64,000 nucleotides of DNA, taken from the NCBI GenBank assembly GCA_902571315.1, contig CACGBM010000001.1:28810-92809 (forward strand). The letters are read 5' to 3'. Source of the stretch: Rhodospirillaceae bacterium. GTDB taxonomy: Bacteria > Pseudomonadota > Alphaproteobacteria > TMED109. The translations under genes and the position numbers were made by a program. This document shows, piece after piece, positions 1 through 9,618 of the stretch. A model generated the notes under the pieces. The model searched no databases. It was not told where the DNA came from and worked only from the letters and a program-made list of their open reading frames with translations. Within the stretch, counting starts at the first letter, position 1; each line of letters begins with the position of its first letter.

Positions 1-1093
<1,093 letters not shown>

Positions 1094-1096
1094 ATT

Positions 1097-1537
1097 CTAT
1101 TCCTTTTTTGGTTTGGGTTGTTTAGTTTTTAAAACTTTTTTACTGCTTGCTTCTTTTTTTGTTGAGTCAGTATTTTTTTTAGCAACTGAAACTTTTTTCT
1201 TATTATCTTTACCGATACTTTTACCATCTAGCAATATATCGTTAATTTTAACAACTGATAAACTTTGTCTATGTCCGTTTAACCTTCTGGAATTATGTCT
1301 TCTTCTTTTTTTGAAGACCAATACTTTTTTATCTTTTTTATTTTCTAGAATTTCAATTTTTACCTCGACGTTGTTTAAGTAAGGTTTTCCTATGTAGTCT
1401 TTATTATCCACATTGCATGCAAGAACTTCTTTTATACTGAGAGTTTTACCTTTATCTTGCCCAAGGTAGTCTAGCTTTATAATATCACCAGTCTGAACCT
1501 TGTATTGTTTACCACCGTTTTTGAGCACAACAAACAT
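1097..1537 (-). CDS. rplU: 50S ribosomal protein L21 with Lys-rich C-terminal tail
   Basis: L21 binds 23S rRNA in the large subunit. Residues 1 to about 100 form the normal L21 fold (start MFVVLKNGGKQYKVQTGD; KKRRRHNSRRLNGHRQ is the conserved basic segment). The usual length is about 103 aa; this protein has 146. The extra 40 or so residues are a low-complexity Lys/Ser/Thr tail ending KQPKPKKE. Such tails occur in some alphaproteobacterial L21 proteins, but their role is not known to me. It is the first gene of the rplU-rpmA-obgE operon, with a good promoter about 30 nt upstream. Confidence 0.97.
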   Translation of the reverse strand: MFVVLKNGGKQYKVQTGDIIKLDYLGQDKGKTLSIKEVLACNVDNKDYIGKPYLNNVEVKIEILENKKDKKVLVFKKRRRHNSRRLNGHRQSLSVVKINDILLDGKSIGKDNKKKVSVAKKNTDSTKKEASSKKVLKTKQPKPKKE

Positions 1538-1564
1538 AATTTACCTTAAAAAAAATAATATTAA

Positions 1565-1593
1565 TATATACCTGTTAACACCAGTGTAAACAA
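1565..1593 (-). promoter_or_regulatory. sigma-70-type promoter of rplU-rpmA-obgE
   Basis: On the minus strand a -35-like TTGTTT (1588-1593) is followed after exactly 17 nt by TATATA (1565-1570). The rplU start codon lies 28 nt downstream of the -10 box. Spacing and position fit a housekeeping promoter for the ribosomal protein operon. In such AT-rich DNA chance matches are common, so this is a prediction from sequence only. Confidence 0.55.
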
Positions 1594-1640
1594 GAGAAAA
1601 ATTATTTTTATTTGTAAAAATATTAAGGTATAAGTTAATT

Positions 1641-3227
1641 ATGAGAAATTTACATATACCATCAAGATCACCTATTTATAGTAAAAATGCTATGGTAGCA
1701 ACTTCACATCCTCAAGCTACTATGAAAGCCTTAGAAATAATTAAAAAAGGCGGTAATGCTATTGATGCTGCTGTAACAGCTGCATCAGTGCTAGCTGTAG
1801 TGGAAGCTCATTCTACAGGAATTGGAGGAGACTGTTTTTGTATTTTTTATAGTAATAAAGATAAAAAAGTAGTTGCATTAAATGGATCGGGAAATCTACC
1901 AAGTAAAGTTAATTATGATAATATAATTAAAACAGAAGACAATCTTATAGACCCTTATTCTCATAGTGCAATTACCGTACCCGGAGCAGTCGCAGCGTGG
2001 TGTAAATTAGTTAAAGATTATGGGAATTTAGAGTTAGCAGATATTTTAAGTCCAGCAATAAAATTAGCAAAAGAAGGTTATGTGGTGGCTGATGTCATAG
2101 CTGATATGTGGAAGAGAGAAGAGGATAAATTAAAAGTTGATAAAGCTGCTAAAAGAATTTTTTTGAAAAATGAGAAAGCATATAAAATTGGCGAAATTCA
2201 TAAACAGGAACAACTTTCTGAAACTTTAGAGTATATAGCAAAAAATGGTAGGGATGGATTTTATGATGGATATGTTGCCAAAGATATAATAACTAAAATT
2301 AACAAGTTAGGAGGGCAGCTATCACTTGAAGACTTAGCAAACTTCCAAGCTGAATATGTGGATCCTATTAAAATAGATTATAATGGATATCAAGTATACG
2401 AATGCCCTCCAAATGGTCAGGGTATTGTAGCCTTAATGATGTTAAATATCTTATCTAATATGGGTATCAATAAATACGAACCTAATGATTATAGAAGGAT
2501 ACATATTGAAGCTGAAGCTACTAAGTTGGCTTTTCTTCATAGAAACAAATATTTAGGCGATCCTACCTTTACTGAAATACCTGTTCAAAAAATGTTGTCT
2601 AAAGATTATGGAATGCATTTAAGTAATAAGATTAAAGAAGATTCTGTATTAGAGAATTTAGATATAAAAAAATTAGAAAATAATAAAGATACTGTATATA
2701 TTAGTGTCGTAGATAATGAGGGTAATTTTGTTTCTTTTATTAACTCAATTTTTCATCCTTTTGGAAGTGGAATAGTAACAGAAAATACTGGAATATTGCT
2801 ACATAATAGAGGAGCTTCTTTTAACTTGGATCAAAATCATCCAAACTTTTATATGCCCTTAAAAAAACCAATGCATACTATTATTCCTGCACTATTAATG
2901 AAAAATAATAGACCAATTATGCCTTTTGGGGTTATGGGAGCACACTATCAACCAGTTGGGCAAGTTCATTTTTTAACTAATGTATTAGATTATGGTATGG
3001 ATGTACAAATGGCTTTAGATCATTCACGATCTTTCCATTTTGATAATAACCTAGCACTTGAGAAAACTATTTCTTTAGAAAATTTTGATAAGTTAGAAAA
3101 ATTAGGACATAAAGTTACTTACTGTGACCTTCCTCATGGAGGAGGACAAGCTATTTTACTCAGAGATAATGGTGTATTAGTTGGTGGTTCAGATCCAAGG
3201 AAAGACGGGTTAGCTTTGGGATTTTAA
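1641..3227 (+). CDS. ggt: gamma-glutamyltransferase family protein, no signal peptide
   Basis: Member of the Ntn-hydrolase gamma-glutamyltranspeptidase family, which transfers or hydrolyses gamma-glutamyl groups (glutathione, gamma-glutamyl peptides). The 528-aa chain begins with the family hallmark GGNAIDAAVTAA (about residues 37-48) and GIGGDCF. The segment NKDTVYISVVDNEGN (about 348-362) places a Thr where autocleavage and the catalytic nucleophile are expected, followed by FGSGIV. Unlike periplasmic E. coli Ggt there is no export signal, so it is probably cytosolic and may be one of the YwrD-like members with other substrates. It stands alone on the plus strand and ends 6 nt from the convergent reductase gene. 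Family is sure; substrate is not. Confidence 0.9.
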   Translation: MRNLHIPSRSPIYSKNAMVATSHPQATMKALEIIKKGGNAIDAAVTAASVLAVVEAHSTGIGGDCFCIFYSNKDKKVVALNGSGNLPSKVNYDNIIKTEDNLIDPYSHSAITVPGAVAAWCKLVKDYGNLELADILSPAIKLAKEGYVVADVIADMWKREEDKLKVDKAAKRIFLKNEKAYKIGEIHKQEQLSETLEYIAKNGRDGFYDGYVAKDIITKINKLGGQLSLEDLANFQAEYVDPIKIDYNGYQVYECPPNGQGIVALMMLNILSNMGINKYEPNDYRRIHIEAEATKLAFLHRNKYLGDPTFTEIPVQKMLSKDYGMHLSNKIKEDSVLENLDIKKLENNKDTVYISVVDNEGNFVSFINSIFHPFGSGIVTENTGILLHNRGASFNLDQNHPNFYMPLKKPMHTIIPALLMKNNRPIMPFGVMGAHYQPVGQVHFLTNVLDYGMDVQMALDHSRSFHFDNNLALEKTISLENFDKLEKLGHKVTYCDLPHGGGQAILLRDNGVLVGGSDPRKDGLALGF

Positions 3228-3233
3228 TAATAC

Positions 3234-4220
3234 TTAATCAACATAACAATTATTTTCAACAGCAAAAAATTTTGATAATGCGAATATGGTATTGATTGTA
3301 GGTATATTTGTATTAGTTAAATTTCCTAATTCTACAAGTGATTTAATCAGAGCATTTAATTCTAAAGGTTTTTTTTCCTCAAAATCTTGTAAGGTAGAGG
3401 TTTTATGATCACCAACCAGTCTTGCTCCTTCAATTCTTTTTTCTATATCTAACTTCATTGGAATATTTAATTTTTGAGCTATATCATTAGCCTCAGTCAT
3501 CATATTAAATATTATATTTTTAGTTTCTCGGGTTTCACACATTTTCTTTAAGGTTGCTTTAGTAATTATAGATAAAGGATTAAAAGAGCTATTGCCAATT
3601 AATTTTAACCAAATATCACTTCTTATATTTTTACTAATAGGTGCTTTTATTCCTGCTGACATGAAAAGTTTTGATAATCCTTCAACTCTTGTAGTTCTTA
3701 AATTATCTGGTTCACCAATAATTAACCTTTTGCCTTCAACATGTTCAATGATACCTGGACTTTTTATAAATGCTGCTGGATAAACTACACATCCTATCAC
3801 CCTAGAGGGTTTAAAAAATTTCCACTGAAATTCATTTGGGTCTACTGATCGTAATTGATAATTATCGTAATTTCCTCCAAACTTATAGAAGAACCACCAA
3901 GGAACCCCATTTAAGGTAGGTAATATTACAGATGACTCATGTAATAGTTGACTAACATGTTTGGCCGTATTATTAGCGGAATGGGCTTTTAAGCCATTAA
4001 TTACTAAATCAAATTTTCCTATATCTGAAATATCCTGATACACATCAAACTTTTGACGAATATCTAAATTATATTCTTTGCTTTTGAATACTAGTCCATT
4101 TTTTTTTATTTCATTGTAGTGTTCTCCTCTGGCTATAAGGGTCACATCTATATTATTATACTTAAGCAATGAGCCTATCATACCACCTATTGCTCCAGCA
4201 CCAAATATACAAATCCTCAT
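3234..4220 (-). CDS. ketopantoate reductase (ApbA/PanE) family protein
   Basis: NADPH-dependent 2-oxoacid reductase of the ApbA/PanE family. The N-terminus MRICIFGAGAIGGMIGS is the Rossmann nucleotide-binding motif; the helical C-terminal domain carries the conserved region near DIWLKLIGNSSFNPLS, which contains the family's catalytic Lys and Asn. At 328 aa it is slightly longer than typical PanE (about 300). Its ATG overlaps the stop of the upstream CoA ligase in a TAATG junction, so the two are translationally coupled and probably act in one pathway. That partner is not a pantothenate gene, so reduction of another 2-oxoacid is as likely as pantoate synthesis. No gene symbol is assigned for that reason. 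Confidence 0.85.
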   Translation of the reverse strand: MRICIFGAGAIGGMIGSLLKYNNIDVTLIARGEHYNEIKKNGLVFKSKEYNLDIRQKFDVYQDISDIGKFDLVINGLKAHSANNTAKHVSQLLHESSVILPTLNGVPWWFFYKFGGNYDNYQLRSVDPNEFQWKFFKPSRVIGCVVYPAAFIKSPGIIEHVEGKRLIIGEPDNLRTTRVEGLSKLFMSAGIKAPISKNIRSDIWLKLIGNSSFNPLSIITKATLKKMCETRETKNIIFNMMTEANDIAQKLNIPMKLDIEKRIEGARLVGDHKTSTLQDFEEKKPLELNALIKSLVELGNLTNTNIPTINTIFALSKFFAVENNCYVD

Positions 4221-5704
4221 TATTCTATTCCCAGTTTTTTTGCTAAACCTATTCTTTGTATTTTACCAGTAGCACCTACTGGAATTTCATCAACAATGTA
4301 TATGTTTTTTGGAATTTTAAAACGTGCTAATTTATTTTGTGCAAAGTCTTTTAATTCATTAGGTTTACATTTTTTTTTATTTTTAAGCACAACTGCTAAA
4401 GAAATGTCTTCTCCTAATTTAGGATGTTTAACAGAAAAAGATATAGCTTTTGAAACTTTAGAATGCTTCATAAAGACTTCATCTACTTCTTTGGGGCTAA
4501 TCTTTTCACCACCTCTATTGATAATTTCTTTTATTCTACCAGATATGTAAAGATAACCATCCTTATCGAAATAGCCTAAGTCTCCTGTTCTAAACCAGCC
4601 ATGAAAGAAACTTTCTTTATTTGCTTTTGAATTAGCTAAATATCCATTTAGAACATTTTTCCCTTTAATTAATACTTCTCCCTCTTTTTTATTGCTAAGG
4701 AATTTGTTGCTTTGATCCATTATCTTGACTTGCAGTCCAATAGGTTTTCCTACGCTATTAATTTTTCTTTTTTTAGGGGGTAAAAGATTTGAGGTCATCT
4801 GATGGGCTGCCTCAGTCATTCCATAACTCTCTATTACAGGAACTTTAAAAGTACTTTCTAGGCTTTTAAATACATTAGAAGGTAACGATGCAGATGAGGA
4901 CCTAATAAATCTTAGCTTACTATTTTTAATTATCTTTTTATTATTTTTTGACCTATCCAAGATTGATTGCAACATGGTTGGTACAGCTGTAAACCAGGTG
5001 GGTTTGTACTTTTCTATAAAACTATAAAAAGTAAGCACATTAAATTTAGGTAAAGCTACTACACTTCCTCCTGAATAAAGTGGAGCTAATATAGATGCTA
5101 TAATTCCGTGAATGTGAAATGAAGGCATTAAAATAATATTTTTATCTGTTTTTTTTAGGTTCAGTGCATTAGAAATATTTAGTGAACTATTGATAATATT
5201 TTGATGGGTAAGAGCAACCATTTTTGGTCTGGATGTAGTGCCTGATGTGTGCAAAATTAAAGCTGTATCATATAAATTTGCTACCATGTTTTTGATTTTA
5301 CTATTTTTCAAACTTTTTTTATCAACTTTAAAGAGAAAATCTTCTAGCCTAATTATTTTTACTTTATTTTTATAAGATATTTTTATAGAAGGATGGTTGC
5401 TTGGCAAATTTGTAATTAATGCTTTAGGTTTCAAGTCTTTAAAATAAAAATCAAACTCTGAAGTAGTATAATTAGGATTTAGTGGTGCCGCCACTGTAGA
5501 ATTAATGCAGCTTAAGAAACTTGTTATAAACTCGGGGCCATTTTCCAAGACTATGGCAATTGTATCTTTTTTTTTAATAGCTAATTTTTTTAATATAATT
5601 GTATTATATTCTATAATTTGTAATAAACTATTCGAATTAATATTATTGTTTTCATAAATAATATTTAAACTTTTTTTGTTTTTTAATTTAGATACTAAAT
5701 TCAT
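4220..5704 (-). CDS. AMP-forming acyl-CoA ligase, oxalate-CoA ligase (AAE3/PCS60)-like
   Basis: Class I adenylate-forming enzyme that activates a carboxylic acid to its CoA thioester. The phosphate-binding motif is HTSGTTSRPKMVALTH (about residues 152-167); the A5 motif ESYGMTEAAHQMTSN and the following LPPKKRKINSVGKP closely resemble oxalyl-CoA synthetases such as yeast Pcs60 and plant AAE3; GWFRTGDLG and the C-terminal Lys region GATGKIQ are intact. Length 494 aa is normal. It shares a TAATG junction with the ketopantoate-reductase-like gene. Oxalate as substrate is an inference from the A5 region; a related small acid is possible. Confidence 0.85.
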   Translation of the reverse strand: MNLVSKLKNKKSLNIIYENNNINSNSLLQIIEYNTIILKKLAIKKKDTIAIVLENGPEFITSFLSCINSTVAAPLNPNYTTSEFDFYFKDLKPKALITNLPSNHPSIKISYKNKVKIIRLEDFLFKVDKKSLKNSKIKNMVANLYDTALILHTSGTTSRPKMVALTHQNIINSSLNISNALNLKKTDKNIILMPSFHIHGIIASILAPLYSGGSVVALPKFNVLTFYSFIEKYKPTWFTAVPTMLQSILDRSKNNKKIIKNSKLRFIRSSSASLPSNVFKSLESTFKVPVIESYGMTEAAHQMTSNLLPPKKRKINSVGKPIGLQVKIMDQSNKFLSNKKEGEVLIKGKNVLNGYLANSKANKESFFHGWFRTGDLGYFDKDGYLYISGRIKEIINRGGEKISPKEVDEVFMKHSKVSKAISFSVKHPKLGEDISLAVVLKNKKKCKPNELKDFAQNKLARFKIPKNIYIVDEIPVGATGKIQRIGLAKKLGIE

Positions 5705-5748
5705 ACTTTACAGTTAATAAATTTTAAAATTTATAGTATATTAATATT

Positions 5749-7065
5749 ATGAAATTATCTAGGAAAGAAAAAAGCGCTTATTGGATGCCTTATACTGATA
5801 ATAGATGGTTTAAGTCTAATCCCAGGTTGCTTGAGAGCGCTAAAGGTATGTATTATAAGACTTCAGATGGCAAAAAAATTCTTGATGGAGTCGCAGGACT
5901 TTGGTGTGTAAATGCTGGGCATTGCAGAAGTAGAATAGTAAATGCAGTAAAAGCACAAGTAGAAAAGATGGATTACGGATTATCGTTTCAAATGGGTCAT
6001 AAACTAGCATTTGAGTTTGCTGAAAAGCTAGTAAATATTTTACCTAATGAAATTAACCATACTTTTTTTTCTAATTCTGGCTCTGAGGCAGTAGACTCTG
6101 CTCTCAAGGTTGCATTAGCATATTTTAAAGCTAAAGGACAGCATTCAAAAACAAAATTTATTGGTAGATCAAGAGGATATCACGGGTCTGGCTTCGGAGG
6201 GACTTCAGTGGGAGGAATCATAGCTAACAGATCACAATTTGGTAACTTACTTAATGGTGTTATACATCTTCCTCATACACATATGCCTGAAAAGAATTCT
6301 TTTTCTTGGGGGCAACCTAAATATGGGATAGAAAAAGCTGAGGCTTTAAATGAGATTATAGATTTTCATGGCAAGGATACTATTGCAGCAGTAATAGTAG
6401 AACCTATTGCAGGATCTACCGGTGTTCTAGTACCACCTTTAGGATATTTAGAAAAATTAAGAGAAATTTGCAGTAAGAATGATATTTTATTAATTTTTGA
6501 TGAGGTCATCACCGGCTTTGGACGAGTTGGAGACAGCTTTGCTAGTAAAAGGTTTAGAGTTACCCCAGATATAATGACATTAGCAAAAGGTATTACGAAT
6601 GCTACAATTCCAATGGGTGCAATTGGAGTTAAATCTGAAATTTATGATACAATTTATAAAAAAAATAAAGATAAAATTGAGCTATTTCATGGCTATACTT
6701 ATTCAGGACATCCTATCGCATGTGCTGCTGGTCTTGCAACTTTAGAAGTTTATGAAGAAGAAAAACTTTTTGAAAGATCAAAATCGCTAGAAAAATATTT
6801 TGGTAAAGCTGCACACTCTTTATCAAAACTTAATGTGGTTAAGGATGTTAGAAACTTCGGTTTAGTCGCAGGTATTGAGCTTGCAGAAAGACAGAAAGAT
6901 CCTAAAACTTTAGGAAGAGATGTTTATGAAGAGTGTTTTAACAACGGGCTAATGGTTAGATTTACTGGTAATACGATAGCTATATCTCCCCCATTAATTA
7001 TAACAAAAAAACAAATTGATAAAGTATTTAGTACTTTAACACATGCTATTAAAAAAGTTTTTTAA
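5749..7065 (+). CDS. class III omega-amino acid-pyruvate aminotransferase
   Basis: PLP-dependent class III aminotransferase, most like beta-alanine/omega-amino acid:pyruvate transaminases. The N-terminus (YWMPYTDNRWFK, then DGVAGLWCVNAGHC) is typical of that subgroup; HTFFSNSGSEAVDSALK, the cofactor-binding Asp in IFDEVITGFGR and the Schiff-base Lys in TLAKGITNA (around residue 285) are all present. The 438-aa length matches. It is divergent from the CoA ligase (44 nt gap) and convergent with metW. Substrates could be beta-alanine, taurine or polyamine-derived amines; the sequence alone does not decide. Confidence 0.9.
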   Translation: MKLSRKEKSAYWMPYTDNRWFKSNPRLLESAKGMYYKTSDGKKILDGVAGLWCVNAGHCRSRIVNAVKAQVEKMDYGLSFQMGHKLAFEFAEKLVNILPNEINHTFFSNSGSEAVDSALKVALAYFKAKGQHSKTKFIGRSRGYHGSGFGGTSVGGIIANRSQFGNLLNGVIHLPHTHMPEKNSFSWGQPKYGIEKAEALNEIIDFHGKDTIAAVIVEPIAGSTGVLVPPLGYLEKLREICSKNDILLIFDEVITGFGRVGDSFASKRFRVTPDIMTLAKGITNATIPMGAIGVKSEIYDTIYKKNKDKIELFHGYTYSGHPIACAAGLATLEVYEEEKLFERSKSLEKYFGKAAHSLSKLNVVKDVRNFGLVAGIELAERQKDPKTLGRDVYEECFNNGLMVRFTGNTIAISPPLIITKKQIDKVFSTLTHAIKKVF

Positions 7066-7072
7066 AAAATAA

Positions 7073-7681
7073 TTAATTTTTTTTGCTTACTACGAATACA
7101 GCATGAGAGGCAAATATATTTAAAGAAAATAAGTTAAATGGAAAAGAAAGTACTTTTTTTTTATTGATTCCAAACTTCTCATTAATTTGCAAATTTAATT
7201 CAAGTATTAAATTATTAAAGTCTCTAATTGTGCAAAGGTGTATATTTTGAGTGTCATACCAAGCTAGCTTTAAATCACTTGTTACAGGCATCGTGCCTTT
7301 GAAAAGAATCTGTGCTCTGCACAACCAATGTCCAAAATTGGGAAAGGATATAATAGCACTTTTCCCAATTCTTAATATTTCATTTAAAAGCCATTTTGGT
7401 CTTTCTACAGTTTGTAATGTTTGACTTAAAATTACATAATCAAATGATTTTTTTGGATAGTTTATGATTTCTTTGTTCGCATCTCCTTCAATTACTGATA
7501 GTCCCTTTTTAAGACATGTTTCAACTTTATCATGTTTAATTTCTATTCCTTGTCCTGACACATTTTTTTCTTTTTCTAATAAATACAAAAGCTGACCATC
7601 AGCACAACCAATGTCTAAAATTCTAGAATTATTTTTCACTATTTTTGATATAATATAATGATCAGCTCTTATGTTTTTCAT
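7073..7681 (-). CDS. metW: methionine biosynthesis protein MetW
   Basis: MetW is a class I SAM-methyltransferase-like protein that partners with MetX; its exact biochemical role is unsettled. The 202-aa sequence shows the nucleotide-binding motif RILDIGCADGQLLYLL and the MetW-typical stretches VILSQTLQTVERP and FPNFGHWLCR. Its ATG overlaps the metX stop as TAATG, the same order found across Proteobacteria, so translation is probably coupled. It ends 7 nt from the convergent aminotransferase gene with no room for a separate terminator. Confidence 0.96.
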   Translation of the reverse strand: MKNIRADHYIISKIVKNNSRILDIGCADGQLLYLLEKEKNVSGQGIEIKHDKVETCLKKGLSVIEGDANKEIINYPKKSFDYVILSQTLQTVERPKWLLNEILRIGKSAIISFPNFGHWLCRAQILFKGTMPVTSDLKLAWYDTQNIHLCTIRDFNNLILELNLQINEKFGINKKKVLSFPFNLFSLNIFASHAVFVVSKKN

Positions 7682-8826
7682 TACTTAAATTTTGCTCCTA
7701 TTAAAAAACCTCTTAAAATGTTATAGAGCCTAGGTATCTGCAGTAAGAAACTGTCATGTCCTCTATCAGATTCTATTTCGACAAAACTAACATTACAAGC
7801 ATTTGCATTAAGAGCATTTACTAATCTTTTACTTTCTGAAGTTGGAAACAACCAATCACTATTAAAAGAAATAATTAACCACTTGCATGTATTGCTCTTA
7901 AAAACTTTTTCTAGGTTGCCATTAAATTTTTCGGACAAATCAAAGCGATCCATTGACCTTGTAAGGTGTAAGTATGAGTTGGCATCAAATCTACTTACAA
8001 AGGAAGATCCTTGATATTGTAAATAATTTTCAACTTCAAAACTCCCTTCAAAAATTTTAGATAAAGGATTTAGATTTTTTTTATTTCTTCCAAACTTTTT
8101 TGATAATGATTTTTCTGACATATACGTAATATGGGCAACCATTCTAGCTGCCGCTAAACCTTTTTCAGGAGAAGTATTGTTTTTTATGTAATCGCCATTT
8201 AACCAATTAGTATCATTTTTGATTGCTTGTCTTCCGACTTCATGAAAAGCAATATTTTGAGCAGTATGTCTGTAAGATGTTGCAATAGGTATAGCTAGTT
8301 TGACTCTTTCTGAATATTTTGTTGCCCACTCTAATACCTGCATACCACCCATAGAGCCTCCGACAACACATAATAATTTTTCTATACCAAGGTGATCAAT
8401 TAGTTTTTTTTGCAAATTAACCATATCCTGTATACCTATTTCAGGAAAGTCATTACCAAAATAATTATTAGTATCTGAGTTTATGCTTTTTGGTCCTGTA
8501 GAGCCCATACACCCTCCTAAGACATTAGTGCAAATTATAAAGTAAGAGTTAGTATCAAAAACTTTATCTCTACCAATCATATCATTCCACCATCCCATCT
8601 TTAAAGTAACGGGGTGCGTTCCAGCAGCGTATTGGTCACCTGTAAGTGCGTGACAAATTAATATAGCGTTGGATTTATTATGATTTAGCTCTCCATATGT
8701 TTGATATGCAATAGTTGGTTTGTTTAATACTGATCCATTTTCTAACTTTAAACTTGTATCAAAAATTAAGTTAGGGGTATGTTCAAAATTATAAATATTG
8801 TTAGAATTTGTTTTATTAGTAACCAT
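7681..8826 (-). CDS. metX: homoserine O-acyltransferase (MetX type)
   Basis: Alpha/beta-hydrolase-fold enzyme that acylates homoserine (acetyl-CoA in most relatives), the first committed step of methionine synthesis. Visible motifs are NAILICHALTGDQYAAG, GCMGSTGPKS, the nucleophile elbow VVGGSMGGMQ with catalytic Ser, the Asp region SDWLFPTSES, and the His in DRGHDSF. At 381 aa it has the usual length. It forms an operon with metW, and its product would be the substrate of metY at 13688. The 81-nt upstream region shared with the chorismate mutase gene shows no recognisable SAM riboswitch. Acetyl versus succinyl specificity cannot be read with certainty. Confidence 0.96.
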   Translation of the reverse strand: MVTNKTNSNNIYNFEHTPNLIFDTSLKLENGSVLNKPTIAYQTYGELNHNKSNAILICHALTGDQYAAGTHPVTLKMGWWNDMIGRDKVFDTNSYFIICTNVLGGCMGSTGPKSINSDTNNYFGNDFPEIGIQDMVNLQKKLIDHLGIEKLLCVVGGSMGGMQVLEWATKYSERVKLAIPIATSYRHTAQNIAFHEVGRQAIKNDTNWLNGDYIKNNTSPEKGLAAARMVAHITYMSEKSLSKKFGRNKKNLNPLSKIFEGSFEVENYLQYQGSSFVSRFDANSYLHLTRSMDRFDLSEKFNGNLEKVFKSNTCKWLIISFNSDWLFPTSESKRLVNALNANACNVSFVEIESDRGHDSFLLQIPRLYNILRGFLIGAKFK

Positions 8827-8907
8827 TATGATTGTATATTTATATTAATATATTCAAAAAGTTAAGTTTTTATAATACTTTTGTAAATAAAATTTAGATA
8901 AATATTT

Positions 8908-9618
8908 ATGAGCCAGATAGATAAATTAAGAAAACAAATTGATAAAATAGATTTTCAGATTTTGGACTTACTAAAAAAAAGATCAAAAATAGCTGAAAAT
9001 ATAGGTAAAGAAAAAAAAGCAAATAATTTATTTAGACCTGAACGGCAGGCAAGTATTTTAAGAAATATTTTAAAAAAAAATGGTAATAATTTAAATCCTT
9101 CATATATTTTATCTTTCTGGAGAAGTATTTTTTTATCTCAAATTGATGTACAGGGAGGTATAAAGTTATTATTATCAAACAATATTGCTAATTCATATAT
9201 AAAAACAATATATGATTACTTCAGCCATGATATTGAAATAATAACTATGAATAATACTTCTAAGGCATTAGAAAAAGTTTATAACGGAAAAAATATACTA
9301 ACTATACTTCCATATCCTAGCTATAATAAAGGTGCTCAATGGTGGGCTAATAAAAGGCTTAAAAAGTTATATGGTATCGCAGCCCTTCCTTTTTTTTTAA
9401 GGAAAAAAAAATCACCAAGCTTAATAATTGTTTCAAAGTATAAGCCTATAATAGAAAAAGATTCATATTTTTTATATATATCTAAATATCTTATAAAAGA
9501 TAAAAATACGGTTTTAATATCTAAAAGTGGTAAACATTATTTATATAGAAGTAATAATATGATAAATAGTAATGACTTAAAATTATTTGGAATACTTCCT
9601 AAAAATTATGAAGATTAA
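8908..9618 (+). CDS. chorismate mutase (AroQ) with C-terminal domain of unknown function
   Basis: Residues 1 to about 85 form an all-helical AroQ chorismate mutase domain: MSQIDKLRKQIDKIDFQILDLL, then the Lys in IGKEKK and the segment RPERQASILRNI hold the expected Arg/Lys residues. This converts chorismate to prephenate for Phe and Tyr. Residues 90-236 match no domain I can name (for example GAQWWANKRLKKLYGIAALPF); it is too short and lacks motifs for a functional prephenate dehydratase, though it could be a degenerate relative. The gene overlaps tyrA by 11 nt, so mutase and dehydrogenase are made together. Confidence 0.87.
   Translation: MSQIDKLRKQIDKIDFQILDLLKKRSKIAENIGKEKKANNLFRPERQASILRNILKKNGNNLNPSYILSFWRSIFLSQIDVQGGIKLLLSNNIANSYIKTIYDYFSHDIEIITMNNTSKALEKVYNGKNILTILPYPSYNKGAQWWANKRLKKLYGIAALPFFLRKKKSPSLIIVSKYKPIIEKDSYFLYISKYLIKDKNTVLISKSGKHYLYRSNNMINSNDLKLFGILPKNYED

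Noticed and set aside
1538..1640. tRNA or small RNA in the largest gaps
   Set aside because: No cloverleaf or TTCGA-type T-loop in this or the other gaps; all are too AT-rich and mostly below 105 nt.
8827..8907. SAM-II or other riboswitch upstream of metX
   Set aside because: The 81-nt region is nearly pure A/T with no conserved loops or pseudoknot arms visible.
9587..9607. TTG start of tyrA at 9587
   Set aside because: It would add seven residues inside the previous gene; the ATG at 9608 lies at the usual distance before the Rossmann motif.
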